DNA of 8,373 bases. Source: Chitinophagaceae bacterium (GTDB lineage Bacteria > Bacteroidota > Bacteroidia > Chitinophagales > Chitinophagaceae). This document shows, one piece after another, positions 1 through 7,400 of the stretch. A model generated the notes under the pieces. That model was not told the DNA's origin. It made no database searches and saw nothing but the letters and a program-made list of their open reading frames with translations. Location: NCBI GenBank assembly GCA_026785745.1, contig JAJAZO010000009.1:1-8373 (forward strand), given 5' to 3'. The position numbers and the translations under genes are program-made. Positions within the stretch are counted from its first letter, which is position 1, and the number at the start of each line of letters is the position of its first letter.

Positions 1-1710
1 GAAGAGATGATGGGTCGCCAAAATTATGATTTTAAAGATGAGGAAGGAAGGAACAAGGCAATGCAGGATATTGAAAGAAGGAAAGAAGGTGATACTGAAA
101 CTCAGACTTCTAAGTTTATTACAAAAAATGGAACACCGCTGTGGACAAGTGTATCAACTAACCCGATTCAAGATGATGAAGGTAAATATGTAGGTGCCTT
201 AGGTATGTTTACAGACATTACGGAAAGGAGAAAAGCAGACAGGGCATTGGTAGTGGCACAAAAGAAATTTCAGGCAATTTTTGATAATACTGCAGACGGA
301 ATTTATCAAAGTACGGTAGATGGCAAATTCATCATTGCCAATCCTTCTATGGCGATAATTTTTGGTTATGATTCTCCAGACGACCTTATTCAGTCGGTTA
401 CAAATATTGGAACGCAAATTTATGCCGACCCGGAGCAACGAAATAAAATGTCGGAAATTATTTTGAAGCAGGGCCATGTAGAAGATTTTGAGTTACAGGT
501 ACTCACAAAAACTAAAGATATTATTTGGGTTAGTGCAAATATCCGTATGGTTAAAGATGAGACAGGAGCTATTAGTTATTTTGAAGGAACACTGGAAGAC
601 ATTACCGACAGAAAGAAAGGAGAAGAGCAATTGCTCAACATGTCTAACAGGTTGCAGTTGGCTATTGATGCCACCAGTATCGGTATTTGGGATTGGGACA
701 TTGCTAATAATAATACCGTCTGGGACAAAGAAATGTACCATATCTACAATGTAGATGTTAACGACCCAAGAACCATATCCGAAGCATGGGAAGCCACTGT
801 TCATCCCGACGATTTAGAAAGAGTAAGTGGAGAGTTGCAGGCGGCAATAAACGGTGAAAAAGAATATGATACAGAGTTTAGGATTATCTGGAAAGACAAA
901 ACAATCCATCATGTTAAAGGAAATGCATTGGTTCAGCGAAACCAGGCAGGGGAAGCAGTAAGGATGATAGGTACCAATGCTGACATCACAGAACGAAAAG
1001 AAGCTGAAGAGGAAATATTACAACTAAATCAGAACCTGGATCAGTTTGCCAACATCACTGCTCATGATTTGCAGGAGCCTATACGTATGGTAAGCGGTTT
1101 TTTAGGATTGCTCGAAAAGAAATATACCGATGTGCTTGATGAGCAGGGAAAGTCTTATGTATTCAGGGCTAAAGATGGTGCAGACAGGATGAGCATTTTG
1201 ATAAAGGACCTGCTTGAGTTTTCCCGTTCGGGTAATAAGGCTGCAAAAAAGGAATCAGTAGATCTTCTTACTGTAATGGACCTGGTAAATAAAGATTTAA
1301 CTATTGTGGTAGCAGATACAAAAGCTATTCTTAATATACCAGAATCATTACCCATAGTAACGGGTACGCAAAGTGCATTGTATCGTTTATTCCTTAACCT
1401 TATCAGCAATGGTATTAAGTTCAGGAAAAAGGATGCCGTACCAGAAATTGCACTTACGGTAAACGAGTTGCAGGATTATTGGGAATTTAAATTACAGGAT
1501 AACGGGATTGGTGTTGCAGAAAAAGATCAGCCAAAATTATTCCAGGCATTTCAACGGCTGCACCGCCGGGATGAATATCCTGGAACAGGACTGGGCCTTG
1601 TAACCTGTAAGAAAATTGTGGAAACACATGGAGGAAAAATATGGATGACATCCGAAGCAGGAAAAGGCACAGCATTTCATTTCACCATTAATAAAACACA
1701 ATTGGTTTAA
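1..1710 (+). CDS. Multi-PAS sensor histidine kinase HK1 (5' truncated by window edge)
   Basis: Reading is open from base 1 (the codons before the first visible Met also read through), so the true start lies upstream and the Met at base 7 is unlikely to be the real start. Numbering from that Met, the order is: the C-terminal half of a PAS/PAC domain (about 1-74, ending in DITERR), PAS 2 (about 82-203), PAS 3 of the fold with a VHPDD motif (about 213-331), HisKA (about 343-408) and HATPase_c (about 448-565). The phosphoacceptor is His353 in TAHDLQEP. The ATP-binding lid has N-box NLISN (Asn464, Asn468), G1 box DNGIG (498-502) and G2 box GTGLGL (526-531). No transmembrane segment is visible, so this part is cytosolic. 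HDLQEP-type HisKA domains are typical of phytochrome-like kinases that pair with Rcp1-type receivers, and two such receivers lie downstream. The signal is unknown. The gene ends in tandem stops (TAATAA). Kinase function is confident; the full architecture is not. Confidence 0.95.
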   Translation, partial: EEMMGRQNYDFKDEEGRNKAMQDIERRKEGDTETQTSKFITKNGTPLWTSVSTNPIQDDEGKYVGALGMFTDITERRKADRALVVAQKKFQAIFDNTADGIYQSTVDGKFIIANPSMAIIFGYDSPDDLIQSVTNIGTQIYADPEQRNKMSEIILKQGHVEDFELQVLTKTKDIIWVSANIRMVKDETGAISYFEGTLEDITDRKKGEEQLLNMSNRLQLAIDATSIGIWDWDIANNNTVWDKEMYHIYNVDVNDPRTISEAWEATVHPDDLERVSGELQAAINGEKEYDTEFRIIWKDKTIHHVKGNALVQRNQAGEAVRMIGTNADITERKEAEEEILQLNQNLDQFANITAHDLQEPIRMVSGFLGLLEKKYTDVLDEQGKSYVFRAKDGADRMSILIKDLLEFSRSGNKAAKKESVDLLTVMDLVNKDLTIVVADTKAILNIPESLPIVTGTQSALYRLFLNLISNGIKFRKKDAVPEIALTVNELQDYWEFKLQDNGIGVAEKDQPKLFQAFQRLHRRDEYPGTGLGLVTCKKIVETHGGKIWMTSEAGKGTAFHFTINKTQLV

Positions 1711-1713
1711 TAA

Positions 1714-1719
1714 AGGAAG
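1714..1719 (+). promoter_or_regulatory. Shine-Dalgarno-like AGGAAG between HK1 and HK2
   Basis: A purine-rich AGGAAG directly touches the ATG at 1720 but lies about 9-10 bases before the in-frame ATG at 1729. That is a more workable spacing for ribosome binding. It therefore favours the second Met as the HK2 start, although Bacteroidota often initiate without such a site. Confidence 0.4.
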
Positions 1720-2505
1720 ATGATAATCATGCAAGACACAACACAAATAAATAAAAACACTTTAAACCTGCTGCAGGAATTGGGAAGTGAAAACAGGGAA
1801 GTAGAATTATTAGAGGCTAAGCTGGCAGAGGTGACAAAAGAAATGAACCAGTTTACCTATATCGTTTCGCATGATTTGCAGGCACCATTGCGGATGGTGA
1901 CCGGCTTTCTGGAAATGCTGGAAAAAAAGCATGGGGATAAGCTGGACGAATCTGCCAAACAGTATATCAATTTTGCAGTAAAAGGAGCAGCAAAAATGAA
2001 AAAATTAGTATTTGACCTCCTTGAGTATTCCAGGTTGAGTACCATTGTTAAAGAATATACCGAAACAGACCTCAATGAAATAATGCTGGAAACAAAAACA
2101 AAATTTCAGTCAGTAATTGAAGAAACGGGTGCTGTTATTACTACCAGCCAATTACCTGTAATAATGGCTGACAGGGCGCAGATGGTTCAGTTGTTTGATC
2201 ATCTTATTGGCAATGCTCTAAAGTTCCGGAATACAGAAGAGACTTTAATAAGCATAGCAGTATGCAGTGAGAATGGGGTTACTTCCATTGCCATAAAAGA
2301 TAATGGGGTAGGCTTTGATATGTCTTTTGCAGAGAAAATATTTATTGTTTTCCGCCGTTTGTATAGTGATGAATCAAAATACAGCGGTACCGGGATAGGT
2401 CTGGCTATGTGTAAAAAAATTACGGAACTGCATAAAGGTAATATCCGGGCAGAATCAGAAACAGGAAAGGGAAGTACATTCTATATTACGTTACCAGGAA
2501 TATAA
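1720..2505 (+). CDS. Short cytosolic histidine kinase HK2 without sensor domain
   Basis: This 261-residue protein is almost entirely a kinase core. A predicted coiled-coil lead (about residues 18-44, rich in Glu, Leu and Lys) runs into HisKA (about 42-106) with phosphoacceptor His51 in VSHDLQAP. HATPase_c follows (about 146-259) with Asn165 of the N-box, G1 box DNGVG (194-198), an F-box region around FRRLY (211-215) and G2 box GTGIGL (223-228). All the residues needed for autophosphorylation appear present. The first Asn of the N-box pair is His161, a substitution I regard as tolerated. There is no PAS, GAF or membrane segment. A hand alignment of the dimerisation region gives about 35 of 62 residues identical to HK1, so it is probably a paralogue that lost or never had input domains. 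It starts 9 bases after HK1, suggesting co-transcription. The start may instead be the Met at 1729. It could be activated by heterodimerising with HK1 or by a partner protein; that is inference. Confidence 0.93.
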   Translation: MIIMQDTTQINKNTLNLLQELGSENREVELLEAKLAEVTKEMNQFTYIVSHDLQAPLRMVTGFLEMLEKKHGDKLDESAKQYINFAVKGAAKMKKLVFDLLEYSRLSTIVKEYTETDLNEIMLETKTKFQSVIEETGAVITTSQLPVIMADRAQMVQLFDHLIGNALKFRNTEETLISIAVCSENGVTSIAIKDNGVGFDMSFAEKIFIVFRRLYSDESKYSGTGIGLAMCKKITELHKGNIRAESETGKGSTFYITLPGI

Positions 2506-2537
2506 AAAGCATTTTTTGAACAATAAAAAATATCACT

Positions 2538-2972
2538 ATGAACGAAGTACACATTTTGCTGGTTGAAGACAATGAAGGCGACATTATTCTTACTACAGAA
2601 GCCTTTAAGGATATGCAATTGGAGAATAAAATCTCAGTTGTTAGAGATGGAGAAGAAGCACTTTGCTTTCTCAGGAAACAAGACAGCTATTCAGATGCTG
2701 CAACACCACAGTTGATCCTCATGGATATAAACCTACCCGGTATGGATGGTAAGGAATTATTAGAGATGATTAAAAAAGATCCGGAGCTTAAAGAAATACC
2801 GGTGGTAATGCTCACAAGCTCCGCGGCCGATGAAGACATTAGTGAGTGCTATGATAAGCATGTTAACTGGTATATTACAAAACCCATTGATTTTGATAAA
2901 TACACTAAAGTAATGCATGAAATAGAGGCGTTCTATGTGTCATTTGTTCCTTATCCTAAAAGCGGCAGGTAG
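2538..2972 (+). CDS. Stand-alone Rcp1-type receiver protein RR1
   Basis: This is a 144-residue CheY-fold receiver with no output domain. Visible receiver residues are the acidic pair Glu10/Asp11 in LLVEDNEGD, phosphoacceptor Asp63 in LILMDINLPG, switch Thr93 in MLTSS, Tyr112, and Lys115 in ITKP. The opening motif, the DGEEAL-FLR segment and the C-terminal tail resemble the Rcp1 family, the partners of phytochrome-like HDLQEP kinases. It lies 32 bases after HK2, so it is probably in the same operon and phosphorylated by HK1 and/or HK2. The C-terminal tail (FYVSFVPYPK) departs from the FW..I..LP pattern found in RR2 and in many family members, so its dimer surface may differ. No ribosome binding site is evident; the region before the start is A-rich. 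With no effector domain, it probably acts by binding another protein or passing phosphate on. Confidence 0.93.
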   Translation: MNEVHILLVEDNEGDIILTTEAFKDMQLENKISVVRDGEEALCFLRKQDSYSDAATPQLILMDINLPGMDGKELLEMIKKDPELKEIPVVMLTSSAADEDISECYDKHVNWYITKPIDFDKYTKVMHEIEAFYVSFVPYPKSGR

Positions 2973-2978
2973 TTATTT

Positions 2979-3033
2979 CTAAAGGGAAACACTTGTTTCC
3001 TTAGGGGAGAGCAATTAAAAGCAGAAGCTTTTA
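2979..3033 (+). other. Two consecutive hairpins between RR1 and RR2
   Basis: Hairpin A pairs GGAAAC (2985-2990) with GTTTCC (2995-3000) around loop ACTT; bulged outer pairing between 2979-2984 and 3001-3004 can lengthen it. Hairpin B pairs TAAAAGC (3016-3022) with GCTTTTA (3027-3033) around loop AGAA. Neither is followed at once by a T run; the nearest is seven T at 3054-3060. They could attenuate transcription or stabilise the upstream mRNA end, but they are not a convincing terminator. Confidence 0.35.
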
Positions 3034-3094
3034 TAAAAAATAGTTATTTCATATTTTTTTCTTTGTATTTTTCTAATTAATCTAAAAAGTACCT

Positions 3095-3526
3095 ATGAGT
3101 GAAATTCAGATATTACTGGTTGAAGACAACGAAGGGGATATCCTCCTTACGCTGGAAGCCTTTAAAGAGATAAAAGTTAAGAATAACATAGCAGTTGTAA
3201 AAGATGGAGTAGAAGCTATTGATTTTTTAAAAAGGCAAGGTCAGTATGCAGACAGTATAGTTCCCCATTTAATTCTGCTGGATATTAATATGCCTAAACT
3301 GAGCGGTATAGAAGTGCTTGATTTTATAAAAAAGGATGAAAAGCTCAGAAAGATACCAGTAGTAATGCTTACAACTTCTTCTTCCGAATCAGATATTTCT
3401 GCCTGTTATGATAAATCGGCCAACTGCTTTATTACCAAACCGCTTGATTTTGGTAAATTTTTAAATGTTGTCGAGGCGATTGAATCATTCTGGTTTTCAA
3501 TTGCACAGTTGCCCAAAGCTGTTTAA
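3095..3526 (+). CDS. Stand-alone Rcp1-type receiver protein RR2
   Basis: This 143-residue single-domain receiver aligns without gaps to RR1 at about 78 of 143 identical residues (hand count), indicating a tandem duplication. The phosphorylation site is intact: Glu10/Asp11, phosphoacceptor Asp63 in LILLDINMP, Thr93 in MLTTS, Phe112 at the aromatic switch position and Lys115 in ITKP. The C-terminal tail FWFSIAQLPK matches the FW..I..LP pattern I associate with Rcp1-like regulators. The 122-base gap from RR1, longer than the other gaps in the unit, leaves room for separate control, though I could not identify a convincing promoter. The DNA before the ATG is A-rich and lacks a Shine-Dalgarno sequence. 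It is the last gene before a strong terminator. Its likely role is a phosphate acceptor from HK1 or HK2; the downstream target is unknown. Confidence 0.93.
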   Translation: MSEIQILLVEDNEGDILLTLEAFKEIKVKNNIAVVKDGVEAIDFLKRQGQYADSIVPHLILLDINMPKLSGIEVLDFIKKDEKLRKIPVVMLTTSSSESDISACYDKSANCFITKPLDFGKFLNVVEAIESFWFSIAQLPKAV

Positions 3527-3556
3527 ACACCTGATAATATAATTTTTACGATAGTT

Positions 3557-3597
3557 AGCAGTAATCAATTTTTTTGAATTGATTACTGCTCTTTTTA
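3557..3597 (+). terminator. Intrinsic terminator after RR2
   Basis: A perfect 14-bp inverted repeat, AGCAGTAATCAATT (3557-3570) with its reverse complement at 3577-3590, encloses a six-base loop and is followed by CTTTTTA. It lies 30 bases after the RR2 stop and marks the end of the left transcription unit. The stem is AT-rich but unbroken. Confidence 0.85.
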
Positions 3598-3771
3598 GTG
3601 CCATTTTATGTAGTATATAGCTAGCAACAAAAACTAAGAGTATTCACTTAAAATTTGCTTATAAATTGAAGGTTCAAAGCAATTGGGTAAAACTTTTGGC
3701 CAGCCTTAAGATTTTTTCCTTAACTTAATATAAGAAAAGCCTTACTAAACCAACATTATCCTGCCATCCAT
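3598..3771 (+). promoter_or_regulatory. Leader/promoter region of the NarL-type regulator gene
   Basis: This non-coding stretch follows the terminator and must hold the promoter for the right transcription unit. The best match to the Bacteroidota pattern (TTTG about 20 bases before TAnnTTTG) is weak: AACTTTTG at 3691-3698 with TTG at 3666-3668 upstream. That upstream element lies inside a 12-base inverted repeat TTGAAGGTTCAA (3666-3677), a possible operator. No small gene was seen. The presence of a promoter is inferred from position; its exact location is uncertain. Confidence 0.3.
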
Positions 3772-4407
3772 ATGGACAAAATAACTATTCTGCTTGTTGA
3801 TGATCATAAGTTAATCAGGGAGTCGTGGTCATTTATACTTAACAACGACCCCCGGTTTTCCGTAATTGGCCAAACCAGTAATGTAGATGAAGCTGTAGAA
3901 ATTGCAAAGGAATTTAGGCCCGACATTGTATTAATGGACATTAATATGTCTCCGATAAATGGTTTCGAAGCCACAAAATTTATTCGAAAGTTTTCTCCGG
4001 GTTCAAAAATTATCGGTATTTCAATGCACTCTATGCCAGCCTATGCCCGCAAAATGCTGCAGCTAGGGGCAATGGGATATGTTACCAAAAATTCTTCTAA
4101 AGACGAACTGTTTACCGCTATTACAGAAGTAAGCAGCGGGAAAAAATATGTTTGTGAGGAAGTAAAAAATATCCTGGTCAACCAGGAACTGATTGAAGAA
4201 GGTGGTCAGCCGGATATGAATGTACTGTCCCGACGTGAGTTAGACGTTGTTCAGTTAATAAAGGAAGGGTTATCATCCAAGGAGATTGCTGTTCGCCTTG
4301 ATATTTCATTGAAAACGGTAGAGGTACACCGGTACAATGTGCTAAAAAAACTTGGCCTTAAAAATACTGCGGCATTAGTAAACTTTACGAATGCGCAAGG
4401 GTTATAA
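3772..4407 (+). CDS. NarL/FixJ-family response regulator with LuxR-type HTH
   Basis: This 211-residue protein is a complete DNA-binding response regulator. The receiver domain (about 4-120) has the acidic pair Asp10/Asp11, phosphoacceptor Asp56 in IVLMDINM, Ser84 at the switch position, Tyr103 and Lys106 in YVTKN. A linker (about 121-148) leads to the LuxR/GerE helix-turn-helix (about 150-208), with LSRRELDVV opening it, SSKEIAVRLDIS around the turn and KTVEVHRYNVLKKLG as the recognition region. An oddity is that the near-invariant Pro four residues after the phosphoacceptor is Ser60, with Pro61 next to it. It is the only gene in the window with a DNA-binding output. It is followed 43 bases later by the large PAS sensor, its most likely partner; HK1 or HK2 could also reach it. 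Its target promoters are unknown; autoregulation is possible but not shown. Confidence 0.95.
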   Translation: MDKITILLVDDHKLIRESWSFILNNDPRFSVIGQTSNVDEAVEIAKEFRPDIVLMDINMSPINGFEATKFIRKFSPGSKIIGISMHSMPAYARKMLQLGAMGYVTKNSSKDELFTAITEVSSGKKYVCEEVKNILVNQELIEEGGQPDMNVLSRRELDVVQLIKEGLSSKEIAVRLDISLKTVEVHRYNVLKKLGLKNTAALVNFTNAQGL

Positions 4408-4418
4408 ACAGAACTGTT
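4407..4418. repeat. 12-base inverted repeat before the large sensor gene
   Basis: AACAG-AA-CTGTT is a perfect inverted repeat with a two-base centre, beginning at the last base of the regulator's stop codon and lying about 33 bases before the next ATG. The centre is too short for an RNA hairpin, so if it has a function a protein-binding site is more likely. It may be chance. Confidence 0.25.
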
Positions 4419-4450
4419 CGTATAGTTTTTCACTTTAACTCAGGCCTTAT

Positions 4451-7400
4451 ATGAGTCAACTTTACACCCGACGGAATATTATTGCCGGCCTCCTTATTTT
4501 ACTTGCTTTTATTTCCTTTTTTGTATTCAACAGCTACCGTAATATCAGCAGGGTTATCAGGGAAAAAGAAAAAGTAGATGTCACCTTACAATCATTGAGA
4601 GCATTAGAAGATGTAATGGATGATATGCAGGATATTGAAACCGGTCAGCGGGGCTATGTCATTTCCGGGAATAAGGAATTTCTTACTCTTTACTATACTG
4701 CAGTCAAAAAACTTGCAGGCGATACACTTGAACTTAAAGCTCTTTTTACACTATACCCAAACCGGGAACCTGCATTCCGGCAATTGTTAAAATTAGTCAG
4801 AGAAAAAACAAAAATCACAGAAGCTTCGGTAAAAGTGATAGATGACTATAACCAGGATTCAGCATACAAAGCAATACAGTTCGAAAAGGGAAATAAAGTG
4901 ATGGACAGTATCCGCACTTTGATTAATTCATTTGAAAATGAAGACAGGATAGTGCTTCAAAGCTCAATAAGTGGACGGGCAAAAGAAGCATGGGCCACCG
5001 CCAAATTATTTATAGGTCTCGCAGCAGTATTTGTTACAGGGTTAATTATTGTTTTTTGGCGGATTGGCCGTGGATTAAAATTAAGAGACAAATATGAGCT
5101 ACAAATTTCTTATCTCGCCGGACTTACTGAAAAAACAAGTGATGCTATTTTTTCAACAGATTTAGAAGGGATAATAAGGAGTTGGAATAAAGGTGCTGAA
5201 GATATTTATGGGTACACTAAAGAAGAAGCAATAGGAAAATTTGCACCTGAAATTACCAAGAGTGGTAAAACGAAAGTAGCCGTGGACGAAATGCTTGCAA
5301 AAGTTCCACAACAAGGTTCGGATGATCTTGAAGTGCTCAATCATAACAAAAAAGGAGAAGAAATTTACTGCCTGGCTTCAGTTACAGCGTTAAAAAACGA
5401 AAAAGAGGAAGTAACAGGATATGTAACAATTCTCAGGGATATTAGTGAACGCAAAAACGCTGAGCAATTACTGGAAAAATTCAATAAAGAACTTACCGGA
5501 CAGGTAGAAGAAAAGGCTGCATTAATAACAAATATCCTGGAGAGGGTTAGTGATGGGTTTTATTCATTAGATGAGAAATGGAATTTTACTTACATGAATA
5601 ATATTGCCGGTGAAATAATGAACTGCAGACCGGAGGGCATAATTGGAAAAAATTTATGGAAGGAATATCCTGATGCAGTGTACACCAGCATTTACAAAAC
5701 ATTTATCAAAGCATTTGATAAGCAGCAATACCAGCAAGTGGAATTTTATTACCCTCCCTATGAAAAATGGTTTATGGTTCACATCGACCCTTCACCAAGT
5801 GGTATTTCTGTTTTCTTCCGGAACATTACAGAAATTAAAAAAGCAGAAGAAGAGATAAGGCATTCTAACGAACGGTTTGAAATGATCAGCCGTACCACCA
5901 ACGATGCAATATGGGAGTGGAATTTGGAAACAGGTGAAATGCTGTGCAATGAAACATACCAGCAATTATATGGGTTAAAAATGACTGACCCTGTTCAGGA
6001 TGAGAAGGAATGGGAGAACCGTATTCATCCGGATGACAGGGCCGAATTAATAAAAAAACAGGTAGATACACTGGCTTCCGATACAAATATATTTATAACA
6101 GAATACAGATTTAATACAGAAAAAGATGGCTATAGAAATATTTATGACCGTTCTTATATTGTAAGAAATGATGAGGGAAAGGCCGTTCGTATTTTAGGAA
6201 GTATGATGGATGTTACTGAAGGGAAAAAGGCTGAAGCGGCACTCCAGGAAAGCGAAGAAAAATACCGGTCTATGATAGAGCAGGCTTCAGACAGCATTTT
6301 TATAATGAACAACGAAGCAAGGTATGTTGACGTAAATCCTGCCTGCTGTTTAATGATTGGATATTCAAGAGATGAAATGATTAACATGCCAGCAACCAAT
6401 CTTTTGCTGGAAGGCCATATACCCATAGTAAAATGGAAGAATAAAGAGCTCAAATCCGGTAAAACGGTTTACATGGAAAGAAAATTGAAGAGAAAGAATG
6501 GAGATATAATTGATGTGGAGGCCAGTTATAAAATGCTTTTGAACGGGCATGTTTTAGCTATAGCAAGAGATGTAACCGAAAAGAGAAAAGCAGAAGAAGC
6601 AATTCGGGCAAGTGAGGAAACAAGAAAACTGATAATGAACTCCGCTCTTGATGCTATTGTCTGTATAGACAAAACTGGGGCTATAATAGTTTGGACTCCA
6701 CAGGCCGAAAGAATATTTGGATGGAAAGAAAGCGAAGCCATTGGTAAAAAACTTACAGAAACTATCATCCCCGAACAGTATAAGGAAAGTCATATAAAGG
6801 GGATGAAAAATTACCTGCAAACAGGTAAAGGGCCAGTACTCAACAGGCTTACTGAACTTAGGGCTATTAACAGACAAGGTAAAGAGTTTCCTATAGAGTT
6901 GTCTATCATCCCAATTCAACAGGGTGAATCAGAATTTTTCTGTGCTTTCATCCGTGATATTACAGAACGCAAAGAAGCCGCAGAAAAAATTGTAAAGGAA
7001 AAAGAACTTTCTGAAACGGCTATTAATAGCTTGCCCGGAATATTTTACATATTTGATGCTGATCGTAAGTTTTTAAAATGGAATAAAAATTTTGAAACTG
7101 TATCAGGCTATACTGCATCAGAGCTTGTTCAAATGCCTCCCGTTAATTTTTTTGCGGACGAAGATAAAGGTTTAGTAAAACGTACCGTTGAAGAAGTATT
7201 CCATAAAGGCTCAGCAGAACTGGAAGCCCGGCTATTGACCAAGACCGGGGATAAAATTCCTTATTTCTTTACCGGGCAAGCTATTAATTATGAAGGGAAA
7301 CCTTGTATGCTCGGTACAGGTATAGATATTGCAGAATTAAGAAAGACACAGCAAACTTATTCAACATTGGTAAACACAGTTGATGGTATTGTATGGGAGG

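Noticed and set aside
1..1710. HK1 as a bacteriophytochrome, because of the HDLQEP motif and downstream Rcp1-like receivers
   Set aside because: Only PAS domains are visible; no GAF/PHY region is present in the window. The upstream part is missing, so this cannot be fully excluded.
1..2505. HK1 and HK2 as two pieces of one kinase gene broken by a frameshift
   Set aside because: Each has its own complete HisKA and HATPase_c with all boxes, and HK1 ends with tandem stops after a normal C-terminus.
3058..3065. TTTCTTTG as a Bacteroidota -7 promoter box for RR2
   Set aside because: It misses the A of TAnnTTTG and has no TTTG element at the expected upstream distance.
5643..5858. A 71-codon alternative-frame reading within the large sensor
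   Set aside because: It lies wholly inside PAS 2, shows no recognisable domain, and the main frame has continuous PAS homology there.
6154..6919. Overlapping reverse-strand open frames of up to 121 codons
   Set aside because: They mirror the PAS 4-5 coding sequence, overlap one another, lack domain features and would be antisense to an intact gene.
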